From Pomacea canaliculata (lineage: Eukaryota; Mollusca; Gastropoda; Architaenioglossa; Ampullariidae), in the NCBI RefSeq assembly GCF_003073045.1, contig NC_037593.1, positions 13,462,735 to 13,526,734 of the forward strand: 64,000 nt of DNA. Reading direction: 5' to 3'. The first letter of the stretch is position 1, and each line of letters begins with the position of its first letter. The position numbers were made by a program, and so were the translations under genes. Shown here one piece after another: positions 51,101-64,000 of this stretch. The notes below the pieces were generated by a model. The model was not told the origin of the DNA and did not search any database. It saw nothing but the letters and a program-made list of their open reading frames with translations.

Positions 51101-54100
51101 AGGTACTTAATATATATAATATTAACAAATGAGTAAGCTTTGAAACATGTAGTATACACAAGAAAATGAATTGTGTGGTATTAACTGTCTTCTTGAAAAA
51201 GGCAATTTTGACTTTTCGGATCAGTAAATATTCAGACTTACAGCCATGACATTACTGAAAATGTCACTTTATTCTGTAAAGACAAGCTTACTGTTTTGTG
51301 GCAGCAGAGAAAGGAACCCATTAACCAAATAATAAAGTCCAATGTTCTTGTCAGCAGAAATGTGACTCTTAAGTAATCATTTAAGTGGAAATCATGTCAG
51401 AGTTGTAAGCAGAAGATAAAGAGTTAGTTTTTTTCCCCAAAAGGCACATTTTGATATTTTCTGCTGCAACTGACCAAAAATTGTTTGTTACACTAGCGTG
51501 CAAACATGTCCTCATATAGGAGAAAGACTGTGAACACATTGTAGTTTGCATGAACCCAGCTATCCCCATAACCACCATCTACCAACATCACATAAACCTG
51601 ATCACCAAACTCTAACCGACTAATTGTTTGGATGCTAGATGAAGGATAAAACCCAGCATTTTTGTTGTCATCCGCCCAGAGGGCTGCCACAGGTCGGCTG
51701 TTGACAAAAATGCGAGCATTAACCTTAGAGCCAGGGTGGGACATGAGATATAAGGAGATGACGTAGGTGCCAGGGATGCTGCAAAAGAAGATGCCAGATG
51801 TGTTGTCATAGTTGTCAGCCAAGTCAGTCAGCTCCAGATCAAAGGGCACAATGATGTCTTTATCTGGCCCAAAATGTTTGGTTAGCACTGCTGACACAGC
51901 TGCCTGCATCCGCATGCCTGATCCAGAATCTTCACATTTACACTCACCTGGTGCACCTGGGCTGCCTTGTGGACCAGGCGGACCTTGTGGACCAGGTGGA
52001 CCTTTTGGACCAGGTGGACCAGGGTTACTATTGGCATTCTGATTTTTGGACTTATTGTTGCCTTTGGCTGGTCTGTTGTCACTTTTGTTGGATTTTGCAG
52101 CAGCATCTGATACGAAATGATATGAAAATATTTGTAATCCTTATATTTCACTAGGAAGGGTTTTTGTTGCTTTTTTTTAAATGGTAGATTGGGAAAGTTT
52201 GCCCTATGTTCCACTGGGGGTGAATAGGAAGAAAAAGAAGAGTGGGAAAGTTGGATGAGTGGAAGTTTTGATGGAGTATCAGATGGATGGCAAAATTTAG
52301 AGAAGTGGAACAGCGTCATTTCTTTTTTTGAGCTCATCTGAGTTAAAAAAAATATTAATTTTTGCCGTTTCCATGCAGCTGCAAATACTCTTTCTCGACT
52401 TCACACACTCACACAAATGCATGTATATACATACACATAACAGATGCACCCCTTTCTCTCTCTCTCACACACACACACAGGTTGACTGCAAAAGGTAGAT
52501 CACTTTCAACAGAGAATTATTTATCTTCTTTACCTGAGACCTGCAGGTTAGACTCCACTGCCCGTAGAGGCATGGGCTTAACTTTCTTGGGGCTTGTCTG
52601 AGTTGTTCTTTTCTGAACAGGTCTTTTGCCTTTGTTTACAGGCTGTCGCACAGCTGGAATGACTGTGGTTGTCAGTTTTTCTGTTCCCACCTCCATATGG
52701 CTCTTGATGAGTGTTGCAAAGGTGTTAGTGATCCTCTTGCCAACTGATGTTGTTGGATGGACAGGAATGGTACTTGTGATTTGAGTCTTTGATGGCTGGG
52801 TTGGCTGCTGTTTGGGAGAAGTGTTTTCTGCCTTATGTGTTGATTGTGCTTTTTGCTGCTCTTCGGAAATGTTGGTTTCCACGTGCTGGCTCTTTGTGTC
52901 CCCTTGTGTGCTGACTGACTTGCCAGGTGGTGGTGACGACCAGATGTTTTCTGACGATGATGTCTGTGATGGGTTTCTATCTTGAGATGTTTGCGTGGTC
53001 TCAGCATCAGCTGAAAGTTCACCTTTCATTGCTGCATTTGTTGACATTGCCTCTGGTAATGATGATAAACCTTTTAACGTAGATGATAGTAAAAGATTGC
53101 TATGCTCCATGGTTGCATTCTTGTGGACATACTCATCATATGGCTCTGAACCTTCTGTTGCAACATCCACTACCAGTTCTGTAGCATCTTCTATATCTTC
53201 ACCTTCATTATTTTCATTATTATCGTATTCTTCCTCCTCACCATCCTCGCTATCACTACTGTCATAATCGTCAGCACCCAAATCCCCTTCGTTGTTTATA
53301 TCTGTTGTTGAGTCTGAGTAGTCTATGGCATCATCAGAACCATTTTTATCGGTGAGACCATCATCTGAAATGTTAGTTGCACTGCTACCTTCTGTGGGCA
53401 AATTTCCTATGGTCTGTGCAGATGTGTTGTGTGAAATTAATAGAAGCAGGGAGCATGACGCTATGGCTAGTAGTTTCATAATTATGACTGCGGTAAAACT
53501 TCTGAAGTGGTGAACACAGCTGGTGGATGGTCTTTTATCTGAAATGGATCCAAGAATTTGTAGTTTGCTAAAAAAAAGTTTATACTGATATTGTACAAAG
53601 GAAACTAAGATTAATTTGTATGCTTGCAGTTGCACATAGATAAGTACAGTAAGCCATCACTTAATGTCATTTCATTTCACATGCCATTTTGATCTTTTGT
53701 TGGTGAGAACAATACAATTTCTGGCTGGGATTATTATCATCTTGGAGTTTTTACCTGCTTCCCATGCTGTAGGGGAAAAGGAGGATGGGAGATGTGAGTT
53801 TCTTCCCACATGTTTGGGTATTAGAAGTTTGATGTTTTTGTTACCAGAAATATAGCTGGCATTTTTAAGTGACTAAACCTTGACTAGCTGTAAAGTGATG
53901 AATCCATTTATACAGGGGAAGTGGACAGCAGAGTGGTAGAAGAACACCTGCCTCTCAGGTCTGGGGTGCTTTATACTATCTGGTTTGATACAAATATAAC
54001 ACTTCATGCTTTCCCCAGGACCTAGCTGCTAAATGGATTCTTGCCCCATTAGAAGGTTGTGGAATGCAAAGCAGTGAGGTAGAGGAGATGGGCTTAGTGT

Positions 54101-57100
54101 TCACAAAACAATGACCTCACAGCATTTCCCCGCCTCCCCCAAATAATAGACTGTGAGGTAAGTGCAGATTAACTGGCTAAATTGTTATCTGCTGTTACCT
54201 TTCTCTTACCAGATTAAAAAAGCTAATTCTAGTGAAATTTTTGATTATTTTCCAGTATAACCCTCTCCCTTTGGAAAAAGGCAGGATAGTGGTAGCACAT
54301 GCAGGAACATTTCAGAGCACTGAAGCACACTGAGCTTCCCTGTTTGTTGTTATTTATTATGAAAAGTCACAACAGTATTTAAATCTAAAGTGGAGCTTTA
54401 TGCAAGTGTTCTGGATATAGGACCAGTTAATTTGAACAGAAGAGATTTCTGTTTTCCTGTTCCTTTATCTTGGTTTCTTCCATGTGTTCCATTCTTGTTG
54501 GAAAATTGGGTACAAAGACAAAATGGGTCTTCATAAAGTAAGGATAAATTTTTTTCAGAAAAATGGATATTCAAGACATTTGTAAGCCACAGTTCTGTTT
54601 TGCAGTTATTTATAACCTTATTTATGAAGTTAACCAAAATGTGATGGTACTCCAAGTAAGTGGGGATTGCCTCATGGGGCAGTGACTGCTGAGTGTGTGC
54701 ATACTTAATGTATGTAGTTAATATGTAGTATAATATATTCCCTCAGAGAGTACATATTTCTTTTATATACTAAATTCTTTTGTGAAGAAAAGAAACAGCT
54801 AGGGGTATATTTGCTACAATTAATTTGTTAGAAGTAGAGTGTCAGTGCTGAATAGATGAATCATGATGCAAAAGACATAACACTTTGTTATTTCATTGCT
54901 TTAGGTACCAGGTGGTATGTGTCCAGTTTTTCCTCAAGCTTGATTTGGTCTTGCTAATTAGTCCCTTTGCCAACTGTTGCTTTGTGAAAATTTCAGCAAA
55001 ACCAAATAGTTTAAAACGTATTTATGGGAAATTTTTAGTGTCAGAAATAGAAATTATTGTATGTTTCTTAGGCCGCTTTGACAAGAACTTGTCACTCCAC
55101 CTGCTTGTCAGTCCTTCTGTGTGCTTCTCTTTCTCTCTGTCCACCCCACACATCTGTTTATCTTTCTATACATTAATGGAATTTGTTTTTTTGGACAAAC
55201 AAAATTTAAAGTAAACATTAATATCTTTGCAATAAAAGATTGAATATGAAACATTTTATAAAGCAAAAATTGAAAAATATCTGTAATGGAGTATAAAATC
55301 AGCATCTTTATACAGGGTAGTCATTACTCAACATGAACATCTGTATCAGTTCCTTGTTTGAAACAAGTAGATAGCTGCTTATGGAATGCATTCATGAATA
55401 ATCTTTAACACAGAGATCACAAACATGTAAAGTTTGATGTAGTGCTTGTGACAACACTAATGTGCAGTAATGAACTGATGACTTACCTTTTAAGTGTTGT
55501 CAACCTGAAAGGCACTGGCATTGTATATAAGCCATCTTCAGGAACAATATATGCACTGTGCAGAGGTTCGAAGCCTTTTATAAGGTGACCAGTATAAAAA
55601 AAATGGGGAAAGGCCATAGCTCAGTTGATCTTTGGAATAATTTTGAGAATGATTGGATCCTCAACCTTATTCTTGTGTACTTGGAGGGTGGAGAGAAAGA
55701 AGGAATATGGAGTATTCAGTCAGGTTTATCAAAAGGTTGCATAACGTGGGTGTACTATATAGCTGTTTTGCAGGTACAGTTGAAATAAAGACTTCCTATA
55801 AAATTTGTTTTCCTTTCACAAGCCCTTGGCAAAATGATTTTTAAAAAGCCCAAAATGCTTTTTTCTTGCATAATTTTGTCGCTTTTCTGTTACTAAAACA
55901 ATAAGATCAGTGTGTGTGGTAATGCACAAGCCCATCGTGCTACTGGGCTACAGAAGAACAGCGCCCGCCTATGGTTAAGATCATGGCTAAAAGTTTCTAA
56001 CCTCTCCTTCCGCCTCCTTGGTCTAGCACACATCCTTTGTTATCCTTGCTTGCGAGCAAGCACATTGGTCAGATTGATCAGATTGTTTTACCCTGGCAAT
56101 GCAAACCTCAGGGCCAAGGGGGTCATACCTGGTGTAGCTGCTGGGTAAACTTCGCTGCAGACACCCACCTGAGATGGCCAACACATCGATTGTTTATACC
56201 TGTCATGAGGATGCAGCCTCTTGGCGCCAGGTCAGCCCTGAGCCCGTGGTTTTGCCCAGTGATTTCAAGGATCAAATGGAAGAATGTGTATGATTTCACA
56301 GCTGTGGGCATGTTCGTTAGTGTGATCATATTCAAGAATATGGGAGATTCTGCTGGTCCGTCAAAGGGCTCAGTCAGTTAAAATGAGGACAAAGGTTTTC
56401 ATAAATCTTTCTTTGTTTCTCAAAGGTATTATCATTTTGTATAAATACGTTAGTCAACTGTGTTGATTTAGGTCGGTGATACTGATCTTTTGCCTGCTAG
56501 CCTTCTGGGGCTGTGGTTATAAAGCAAGAGTAAATTATTTACCCAGGGAAAACTGTGGAACTTGAGGAAAAGCATCTTGTTTCCAAAGTCATAAAGCAAG
56601 TGTCCAGACCTTGCGGACACTGCTTTGTGTTTCTTTGCCACCACTTTATAACTATGGCTCCAGGGTAAAACATCTGCAGGGTCTGTACACCACTTATAAT
56701 GCTTGGAAATTTTCTTTGAGTTTCCCATGTTGTCCAAGGGCAAGGGCAATGACTTGCCCTTGCTTCATTACTACAGCTCCAACCAGGTTTCTCTGAAGTT
56801 TGAGAGTTTTCTTTGATAAACAAGTCCCATTAAAAAATAGGAAAATTGCTTGCAATAAAGGAGGAATTAGTGAACATTAAATCATTTTTCAGTATACTTT
56901 ATACAGCAATTAAGTCTATCAAATTATTCCTTATTTACATCTTAAATCTTGCATCAGTATAAAGTTTGCTAGATTTACTAGCCAGGTAAAAGACAATTTT
57001 TGTGAAGAGGACAGTCCTTCTCTGACATCTTTGTATGGACAGGTGGACGAGAAATTCTTTTATATTTCTATATAGTTGTAGAGAAAATATGTGACTGCAA

Positions 57101-60100
57101 TTGTTTAAATACATAGAACATGAATATATGGTGGGACTTGTAAAGCTATTATACAAAGTCCAACTTTAACGAACAGGATAAAATAGCCACACAGATTTTA
57201 TGTAGACATCACTTCACTGCAGTTATATTAGACAGCTGAACAGCTAGTGAAATTGGGCAGAGAAATCATGTGAACACTTTTATTTCTTGTTTTAGCTTGC
57301 ACTTAGTGCTGCCTCCCCCATTTATCGTGGCTACCTGTCGGACATTGACACTCGGTGGACAGTCATTTCACAGTCAGTGGATGACCGCACTAGAGAAGAA
57401 AGGGGCCTTGTGGTGAGTGATTCCATGGAGTTGCTTTTCTTGCAAAATAAACTCCAAAGAAGCAAGATTTTACTTGTAGTTTGGTGAAATGTGTAAATTT
57501 ATTCATTTTCACACTTTTAAATTTATCAGGACTTAAAGATCATGTACCGTAATATGCACTTTTATCATTTTGATGCTTTTTTTGTGTACAAGAAAAACAA
57601 TTTTCCTTCATATCTGTTTTACGATATATGTACAAGCAAGATTCCTTGGTATGTTATCCTTTTCTTTACATTTTGATCCTTTTATTGGTTATTTACTTAA
57701 TAAATGTGGACCATCAGTGCAGCTGTAATTATCCTCTCCTTTCAAAATTTTTATAAGTAATGCAATTTTTTTCAGATATTATTTTTAATAATATAGGGTC
57801 AGGCGCTGTGCTGTAACAGATTATTAAAAAATAAATATGTGAGCAAACTTTATTCCAAGATGAAAGACATTAAACATAATTAAGCATGCTTAAATAAACA
57901 AGTCTGGTGCTATAGACTTGTGCTGTTATATATTCATGCTAATAAACATGATTGAATTTCAGCAAAAACTGACATAAAAAAATCTAAGAGTCTTGTGTAA
58001 CAGCATTCCGGTACATATGAAAGTGTACATATAAAACCGTGTTGCAGTATTCTACTAATATGCTAAAATACTATTTGATTATCTATCCCAAGAAAGCTCT
58101 AGCCTATGGTGCCAATGATTTCTGTTTGTATCAGCCACTGAAAGAAAACAAGTTTCGGATAAGCAAATCCCGGTATGATTCTATAGACAGCTATTTGTCA
58201 CCCACAAGTGCCTGCTACAACGATATCAAACTGACAATGGATCAAGAGATATACGACCAGTTAACTGCTGAAGGTTTGAAGTTACTTTAAAAGACTTAAT
58301 TAGTGTAAATGCATTGAGACAGTAGCAGCTTTTTAATGGTCATGATTATGATCTCATTGTTTCTGTCCTCAAGTATAGTTGTCCTATGAGATCATTATTT
58401 TTCTTCCTGTTTTTCAGTCTCCTCATGCTCTGGCCTTTCCTTTTTCTCATTTTTTGCCATTTTCTCCCACTTTACTCTCCACCTACTGAACCCAACCTCA
58501 GTCACTCATGCAAGCACATACTCACCCATGCATTGATGCATGGCTTGCACGTTAAGCCCAGGAATTTGTGAGAGACTTTTCCTGTGCAGCATCTCACATG
58601 CAGGAATGGGCCTTTGAACACAAATGTACTGACAAAACCCCCATTTCCCTCTATACTCTGATTGTGACACTTAGTACAATGTGTGCCACTTGGCATTGTC
58701 AAAAATATATATGTGCATTGCTTTGGTTTGTATATTTTGTTGTTTTTTTTTTAACACTGAGTTTTATTCCTATGAAAGTAATGTTCATAAAGATGTAAAC
58801 TTTAATTCTCAAGATCATCTTTATTTAATTGCAGGAGTTGATGTTCTTCTGGCACAGCATCTTGCTCACCTGTTTATTCGTGACCCAATCTCTGTATTTT
58901 CGGAGAAAATTGACCAGAATGATGAAGAAGACACAGATCATTTTGAGGTAAATCTGTGTACTGACAATGTATTAAGCAGCCTACCTTAAATTTCTTGTAT
59001 GTTTGGAGTCATTCATGTGTCTAACAATCGCTATAAAGAGGAGAAAGTTTATTGCTTATTGTGTTAATGTTAACATATTATTGTCCAGGATTCTTGTTTT
59101 TGAAGCTCGCATACCCAGTGTGTAACTTTACTCCAAAATTCTTACCAGACTTCTTCCTTGTGGCTCATGAATGAGGGTATTTCATCAATTATTCCATTCA
59201 TTAACAGTACACACTTGTCAGCAATTAGTGTCATTTATTGCCTATGGATGGTTGCTTTTTTGTGTGGGCAGAATATTCAGTCTACCAACTGGCAGACTAT
59301 GCGATTTAAGCCTCCTCCTCCAAATTCCAATATTGGGTGGCGTGTAGAGTTTAGACCTATGGAGGTATGAACAGGAAATTACATCTTTGGATGATATTAC
59401 TGTTGTCATTATGGCTACTTTATTGTGATGGTGATTTGATTCAAACTGGCTTTTTAGTTTTGTTTTCATACATCCTTAAAATCTAATACATTTCACCCCA
59501 CTTTTAGCCACATCTTTTATAAGCATGTCTTGTGTAAGCTTACTGCAAAAGAATAATAGTTCAGCCTGATGTGAATTTGGTTTGATTTCCTGGGCTTCAG
59601 ACATAAGTATGAAAATATTGTGTAGTTAAATTTTAAATCCAGAGAGCATCTGTAGGTTCAAAGTGCTTTTTGGGTGGCACAAGTGATGCCTGAACAGAGG
59701 TATTAGGCATAATCTCATTGAAAAGAGAGATGCTGAGAAGTAAGGCAGGGAACTGTGAAATATCTTTAATAAACCATGTGAAAAATTCTATTTTATTTCT
59801 TTTTAGAAACAAAAGGTAAAGCTTGTTGCATTACATGTTCTTGAGTAACACATTTGTTCCATTCATATAAGTGAAATACACTGTCAATGAATAATTGTAA
59901 AAGGAATGTTAAGGAATACAGTATCAAACCATTACTACGCTAAGTAATTCTTTAACTGCAGGCTCTGGTGCAAAATTTAATTTGTGTCTAATGGTCATGT
60001 AAAGAATGTAAGTTCAGTTTCGAGATATTGTCAGTGTCGGGTGTATGCATGGGATTACTGTTACCTCAAACTTGTGACAGGCCCAGCTGACAGACTTTGA

Positions 60101-63100
60101 GAATGCAGCATATACAGTTTTTATCGTGCTGCTTACACGTGTGATCCTATCATACAAACTCAATTTCCTCATTCCAATTTCCAAGGTGAGTAGGTGGATT
60201 TTAGGCAGTTTCTCTTCCCCCTCCCTTTTAAACCACCCCCCCCTCCTGACACACACACACAAATGTACAACATCTCTGCGATGGATTTTTTAAAGGCTAA
60301 TTCATTGATGACAGGAAACAACCCTTGTGGAATTTGCACTTAGTATACTTTGTTGGCAAGAAAATGTGTTCCAACATCTGAATCTAAATAACTCACAATA
60401 AAGGCAACCATAATTCATACACTGTTCTGAATAACAATTATTACAGTATCTGCAATCATCTGCAAGAAATATACTTTTATTTTTTTTTTCTTCATATTTT
60501 TCTTTTTTTTAAGGGGTGGGGGGGGGTGAGTGAAGGTGAGCGAAACAGAAAGGTTTGGTCATGAGGCTCAAATAAAAATAAAAGAAAATTTACTTATGTA
60601 TAAACAATGTAAAATAATTTAAGATTTTATCAATCCAAAACAGAATTCAAGTTAGCATTTCTGCTTTTTAAAGTGTAAATTCATAGAGTAAGCAACGAAA
60701 TGCCTATGTACATCCTAGTGCTAGACTGATTTTCAGGTATTTTTCAAATACAGCAAAACATATGATCGGATGCTGTTAATTGTTAACTCTTTCTATACAG
60801 TTTACTCTGCTAATGTGAACTTCTTCACAGCTACAGCTAAATAGTATTGCTGCATCCATATCAAATGATTTAAAAAACATAAACCTATACCCAAAAGGAC
60901 CAAGGATATCTTCTCTCATTCATTTTTGCACAGGATGACACATTTTGGGACCATCTTTTCTTATCAAATCTACTGGAAATGATTTCTTGTGCATTTAAGT
61001 GTGAATTGAAAGGATGGATTATCAGCACCTTGTTTTGACTGCTAATGAACTCTCAAAGAAATTTGGTATACCTTTATTCAAACACTTTTTATATATTTAA
61101 ATTTAAAAAACGACTTTTCAGGTATTTACAGAATAATTTCAGATCTATTCATGTAAGCCTAAGTCCAAGTATTTGATGAGTGACCATCACTCTTTTGATG
61201 CATTTTAGGTTGATGAAAACATGAAGACAGCCTTTAAGAGAGATGCAGTTCATGTTGGTCAGTTTTACTTTCGAAAAGATATTATCACAGGTGAGGCAGT
61301 ATTTTTTCGTCTGCTGGATTTATTAAAAAAATGCATGCATAGGAACATGTCTTGGCAATGACAGCCTACAAACAAGAAGGGTTTCTGGGCATGGCAGATA
61401 AGTCTGTGCTTCCTTAAATTTACAACTGCTAAGTAATTTAACCATAAATGGTTTGATTTTGTTTTTCAGAATGCTCTCCTGCTGTGGCAACAGAGTGTTG
61501 TCGTGCTCAGTGTAAAAGAATGGACAATGTTTACAAACTGATGACAATCAGTGAAATCATAAACGGAAGTGTAAGTTGCATTCTTACCTTAAATGATTCC
61601 ATTGCTTCTGTAGACGTGGTTGCAAACTAGGAATTTCTACAGTTCCAATAGGCAATATATGATGTTGGTGACTAAATAAAGAATGGATTTAGTGTCTATT
61701 AGATTTTTTTTTTTTGGCAAAACATAAAGTGTGTGTCAGGAACATGCACAAATGTCTACACCACACAAACATTAAATTGCTGACCAGTACTCTTCTTTCA
61801 ACAAACTCAGCATCTGCACATTGGCTTCCCATTCTGTAGTCTCACCTCCAAACATCCTGGCTTACTGTTATTCTGACTTTGGGTTTTTCTTTCTCTCAGG
61901 TTTTTTTAATGCAACTTTGTTTTCTCCCTTGAACACTATTCACACACGTACTCACACTTTTTCTCACTTGTACACATTAATACACACTATGACAAGCTAA
62001 CCCAAATTACTGCCAGTACATGCACATGTGTATGACTGTGTGTTGATAAATAACTCAAGGAATGATATTTTAAACATTCTATTACATTTTATTGAACACG
62101 TGGAATCTGAAACTAGAAGAAGATTGCCTTTGAACTGAAAAATGGCTTTTTTGAAGTGCATTTGAATTACTTTTTAAATTTGTACCATGGAGTAAAGTTT
62201 GTAGTGATAAGTGTGTTGAATAAATGATTTAAAAAGTCTCATATACTCTACAGGGTGAATTTGTGGGTCTGGTGCCTCTGATTAATACATACTTGAACAA
62301 TATTGAATGTGACGTGGAAACACGATGCACTGTGCAGCAATACCTGCAGTTGATTGCAAAGAGAGCCTCAGGTATGATTGTGTCTCAGGTGTGACTAAAA
62401 TCTCTTCAGACTACTGCCAGTTTGGCTCCAACCAGGTGTCAGAGCGATAGGTTGTTTATAAAGACAAGTCAGTTCCAAATAAATTGATTTTATAGGTAAG
62501 ATCAAAGAATAATAATAAAAAAATAGTGAGAAGGTGGGAACTTACAGTTAGGATTTTCAGCTCTTGTAAATTATAAAAGCAGTGAGTTATCAGAAATGCT
62601 TTGTGAGATGTGGGCAAACATAGCTCGCATACCAAGAATCTGTGTAAGAGGGTTGTGTTGGGGACCTCTAGAAAGGGATTCCTTTGCATTGCTGCAGGGG
62701 AGCTCAAGACAACAGCATGCTGGATCAGGGACTTTGTGGCTGCCCACCCCGAGTACAACAAAGACTCTGTTGTGTCTGAGCGCATTGCCTATGATCTACT
62801 TAAGAAAATTTCACAGGTGAGAAAGTAAACCATAATTTGCAATTATCTTTTAATTTTAGCTAAGTGCATTTTGTTAAAGCATCGTTTGTTTATTGAGCTT
62901 ATTTCTGCTGTACTTGAAGTTAAATGAGTGGACATACCATGCAGTACTGATCCTTACACAGCTAATGGCACTTCACACATGAAAGGACAAATAGAGATAA
63001 ATTATAAACAGCACACAAACATAATCAGACCTATACATCAGCATACCTAGACTTTATCAGGAACCATGTACACAGAGTATGTTTCAACATCAGCGCCATT

Positions 63101-63419
63101 GTCTGGTATTATTTAAACCTGTATGCTATAAGTAGACAAAAAGGTTGTCTGTTGTATGAATTGGAGATGAAAATTTTCAGACTAACTGTAATGTTATATG
63201 AAGGCTTGTTTTGATTTAAGTCTTGATTATTTCCCCCCACTGCTTTCACAGTTATCTCGAGAGGAGGTAGAGGAACCTGGGCTCTTGCCAGGACACCAAA
63301 CGCTGTCAGCAGACACAATCCCGGCAGCTGTGTCGCTTGCAGAAAATTATCTTAATAACAGGAGTCCCATGTCCTCAGTTGCCTCAGCAAATTCTGAACT
63401 TCCAACTGCCAGTAACTAA
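45190..63419 (+). CDS. GCLC: glutamate-cysteine ligase catalytic subunit
   Basis: Model: join(45190..45339, 46162..46271, 47635..47754, 48081..48146, 48761..48874, 49309..49367, 49734..49954, 57296..57412, 58135..58273, 58835..58947, 59272..59364, 60081..60185, 61209..61290, 61470..61570, 62254..62371, 62698..62816, 63252..63419). This gives 17 exons and 664 aa (human about 637), all phases consistent. It begins [20 protein letters not shown] and has the family-wide blocks WGDE (47-50), [28 protein letters not shown] and PDHIYMD. These are followed by [18 protein letters not shown] (244-261), [24 protein letters not shown] and [18 protein letters not shown]. It joins glutamate and cysteine with ATP, the rate-limiting step of glutathione synthesis, in the cytosol with the modifier subunit GCLM. 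No key block is missing. The last 40 residues are Ser/Ala-rich and not conserved. Intron 7 (7.3 kb) holds an antisense C1q gene. Confidence 0.97.
51268..51273 (-). terminator. candidate polyadenylation signal of the nested C1q gene
   Basis: TTTATT on the plus strand reads AATAAA in the direction of the C1q gene, 220 bp after its stop codon. Confidence 0.4.
51493..53479 (-). CDS. secreted collagen-like/C1q-domain protein nested in GCLC intron 7
   Basis: Model: complement(join(51493..52106, 52534..53479)), 519 aa, phase-matched. The start [22 protein letters not shown] is a clean signal peptide, cleaved near residue 21. There follow a very acidic Asp/Glu/Asn segment (about 40-95), a long Ser/Thr/Gln-rich mucin-like region (to about 290) with several N-glycosylation sequons, and a basic Lys-rich stretch. 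Next come eight collagen Gly-X-Y triplets (345-369), a CKC motif that could cross-link chains, and a C1q domain (about 383-519; [30 protein letters not shown]). C1q domains trimerise, and molluscan C1qDC proteins often act as extracellular lectin-like recognition or matrix proteins. The ligand here is unknown. An AATAAA on the minus strand at 51268-51273 may end the transcript. Confidence 0.9.
53925..54160 (+). mobile_element. possible tRNA-derived SINE fragment
   Basis: GGACAGCAGAGTGGTAGAAG resembles a tRNA A-box region and CTGGTTTGATACAAATAT, about 50 bp later, a weak B box. The following 150 bp is GC-richer than the surrounding intron. It lies inside GCLC intron 7 and shares no obvious tail with the other two SINEs. 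Confidence 0.4.
56500..56800. repeat. foldback region with nested inverted repeats
   Basis: Contains AAAGCAAGTGTCC pairing with GGACACTGCTTT across a 9-nt loop (about 56596-56629), and a perfect arm pair CAAGGGCAAG/CTTGCCCTTG (about 56737-56764). A wider imperfect pair is formed by GGCTGTGGTTATAAAG and its near-complement CTTTATAACTATGGCTCC. It looks like a compact foldback or MITE-derived element within GCLC intron 7. Confidence 0.5.
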
Positions 63420-63926
63420 AAGAAAACAATCAGGTCCTCACCTTGGAGCAACAGTCTTTGTAATTTTTTGTTATTTTTTCTGTTAAACTGGAGAAGATTC
63501 TAACAGCACTTAATTGTTTTTTCTCACATTCTATGATAATAGTGAATGATGAAGTGGAATATAAAGAAATCAGTTTCACTAAGCTTGATCTAAAGAAGAA
63601 TCTGAGAGATGGTGATTGTACAGCATGAACATGTATATAACAGTTTAAGGTTCAAAAAGTTCTGAGTAAATGAGCCTCAGAATCTGTAACAAATGAATCT
63701 CTATCGTTCAAGATGTAGATTTATTTTGCTGTTTTCATTGCAACTTATTATGTTACTTGTAAAAACATAGCAAAAGTTATCAATATGTGAAACTAGATGT
63801 GCACAAAAATAATTTTGAAAGTCAGGAACTCTAAGGCCAAGGAACTGCAACAGCAGCATTATTTTATTTGAAGATATGAAGACAAAAGTGTAGAAATATC
63901 CAGATGACATTCAGACATGCTTCTCC

Positions 63927-63932
63927 ATTAAA
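63927..63932 (+). terminator. candidate polyadenylation signal of GCLC
   Basis: ATTAAA, the commonest variant hexamer, about 510 bp after the GCLC stop. No AATAAA is evident between the stop and the window end, so the true site could also lie outside. Confidence 0.25.
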
Positions 63933-64000
63933 CACGCTAGCTTATTTTTATGATTCTATTAAGTTCTTCATTTTACATTTATTTCCTTCATTTGCTCTTT

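Larger units (their letters stand above)
49955..57295 (+). other. GCLC intron 7
   Basis: The largest GCLC intron. It holds the antisense C1q gene, a SINE-like fragment near 54 kb, the foldback at 56.5-56.8 kb and a GC-richer segment (55.9-56.35 kb). That segment has no ORF of recognised family but looks like inserted repeat DNA. The remainder is AT-rich and unremarkable. Confidence 0.6.

Noticed and set aside
52995..53267. 90-codon plus-strand open frame rich in Ser
   Set aside because: It is the complement of the acidic Asp/Glu/Asn region of the C1q protein, whose signal peptide and splice phase support the minus strand.
54398..54655. 85-codon minus-strand open frame in GCLC intron 7
   Set aside because: AT-rich, with no recognisable domain, and isolated; chance is adequate.

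Overview
This is nuclear DNA from an animal, most likely a mollusc and probably a gastropod. The genes are split into short exons with GT-AG introns in AT-rich, microsatellite-rich sequence. The gene set (VHS/SH3 STAM, GCLC, Rab, claudin-like, CARD-caspase-like, C1q) is metazoan, and secreted C1q-domain proteins and CARD/caspase families are strongly expanded in molluscs. The species assignment is inference. All gene models were built by hand from translated exons, splice signals and phase matching; every junction given keeps the reading frame.

Layout, left to right. 1-2 kb: a 124-bp hAT-like MITE and no convincing gene. 2.0-4.4 kb (+): a three-exon Golgi-type carbohydrate sulfotransferase. 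4.4-6.8 kb: its probable 3' UTR and intergenic DNA. 6.8-24.6 kb (-): a 16-exon STAM gene with a possible ~4.7-kb 3' UTR. Its introns carry a dying pogo/Tigger element, a small TIR element and a hAT-like BED-finger relic. 25.9-27.1 kb (-): a three-exon claudin/PMP22-like four-TM protein. 29.2-34.1 kb (-): a seven-exon tandem-CARD caspase-like protein whose catalytic cysteine is replaced. 34-39.5 kb: intergenic, with MITEs and microsatellites. 39.5-41.4 kb (+): a three-exon Rab GTPase of the Rab1-like group. 41.4-45 kb: intergenic, rich in repeats, ending in a promoter with ARE-like and NRF1-like sites. 45.2-63.4 kb (+): a complete 17-exon GCLC gene. Its 7.3-kb seventh intron hosts an antisense two-exon gene for a secreted collagen/C1q-domain protein.

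The genes are functionally independent and do not form an operon. GCLC makes gamma-glutamylcysteine for glutathione, STAM acts in ESCRT-0 sorting, and the Rab in membrane traffic. The CARD pseudocaspase and the C1q protein belong to families often tied to invertebrate immunity. The most unusual item is the CARD-CARD-caspase protein. It has lost the active-site Cys (QACxG is replaced by PASMG) and a p10 substrate-pocket Arg, and it has gained an expanded inter-subunit linker containing a 138-bp tandem duplication.
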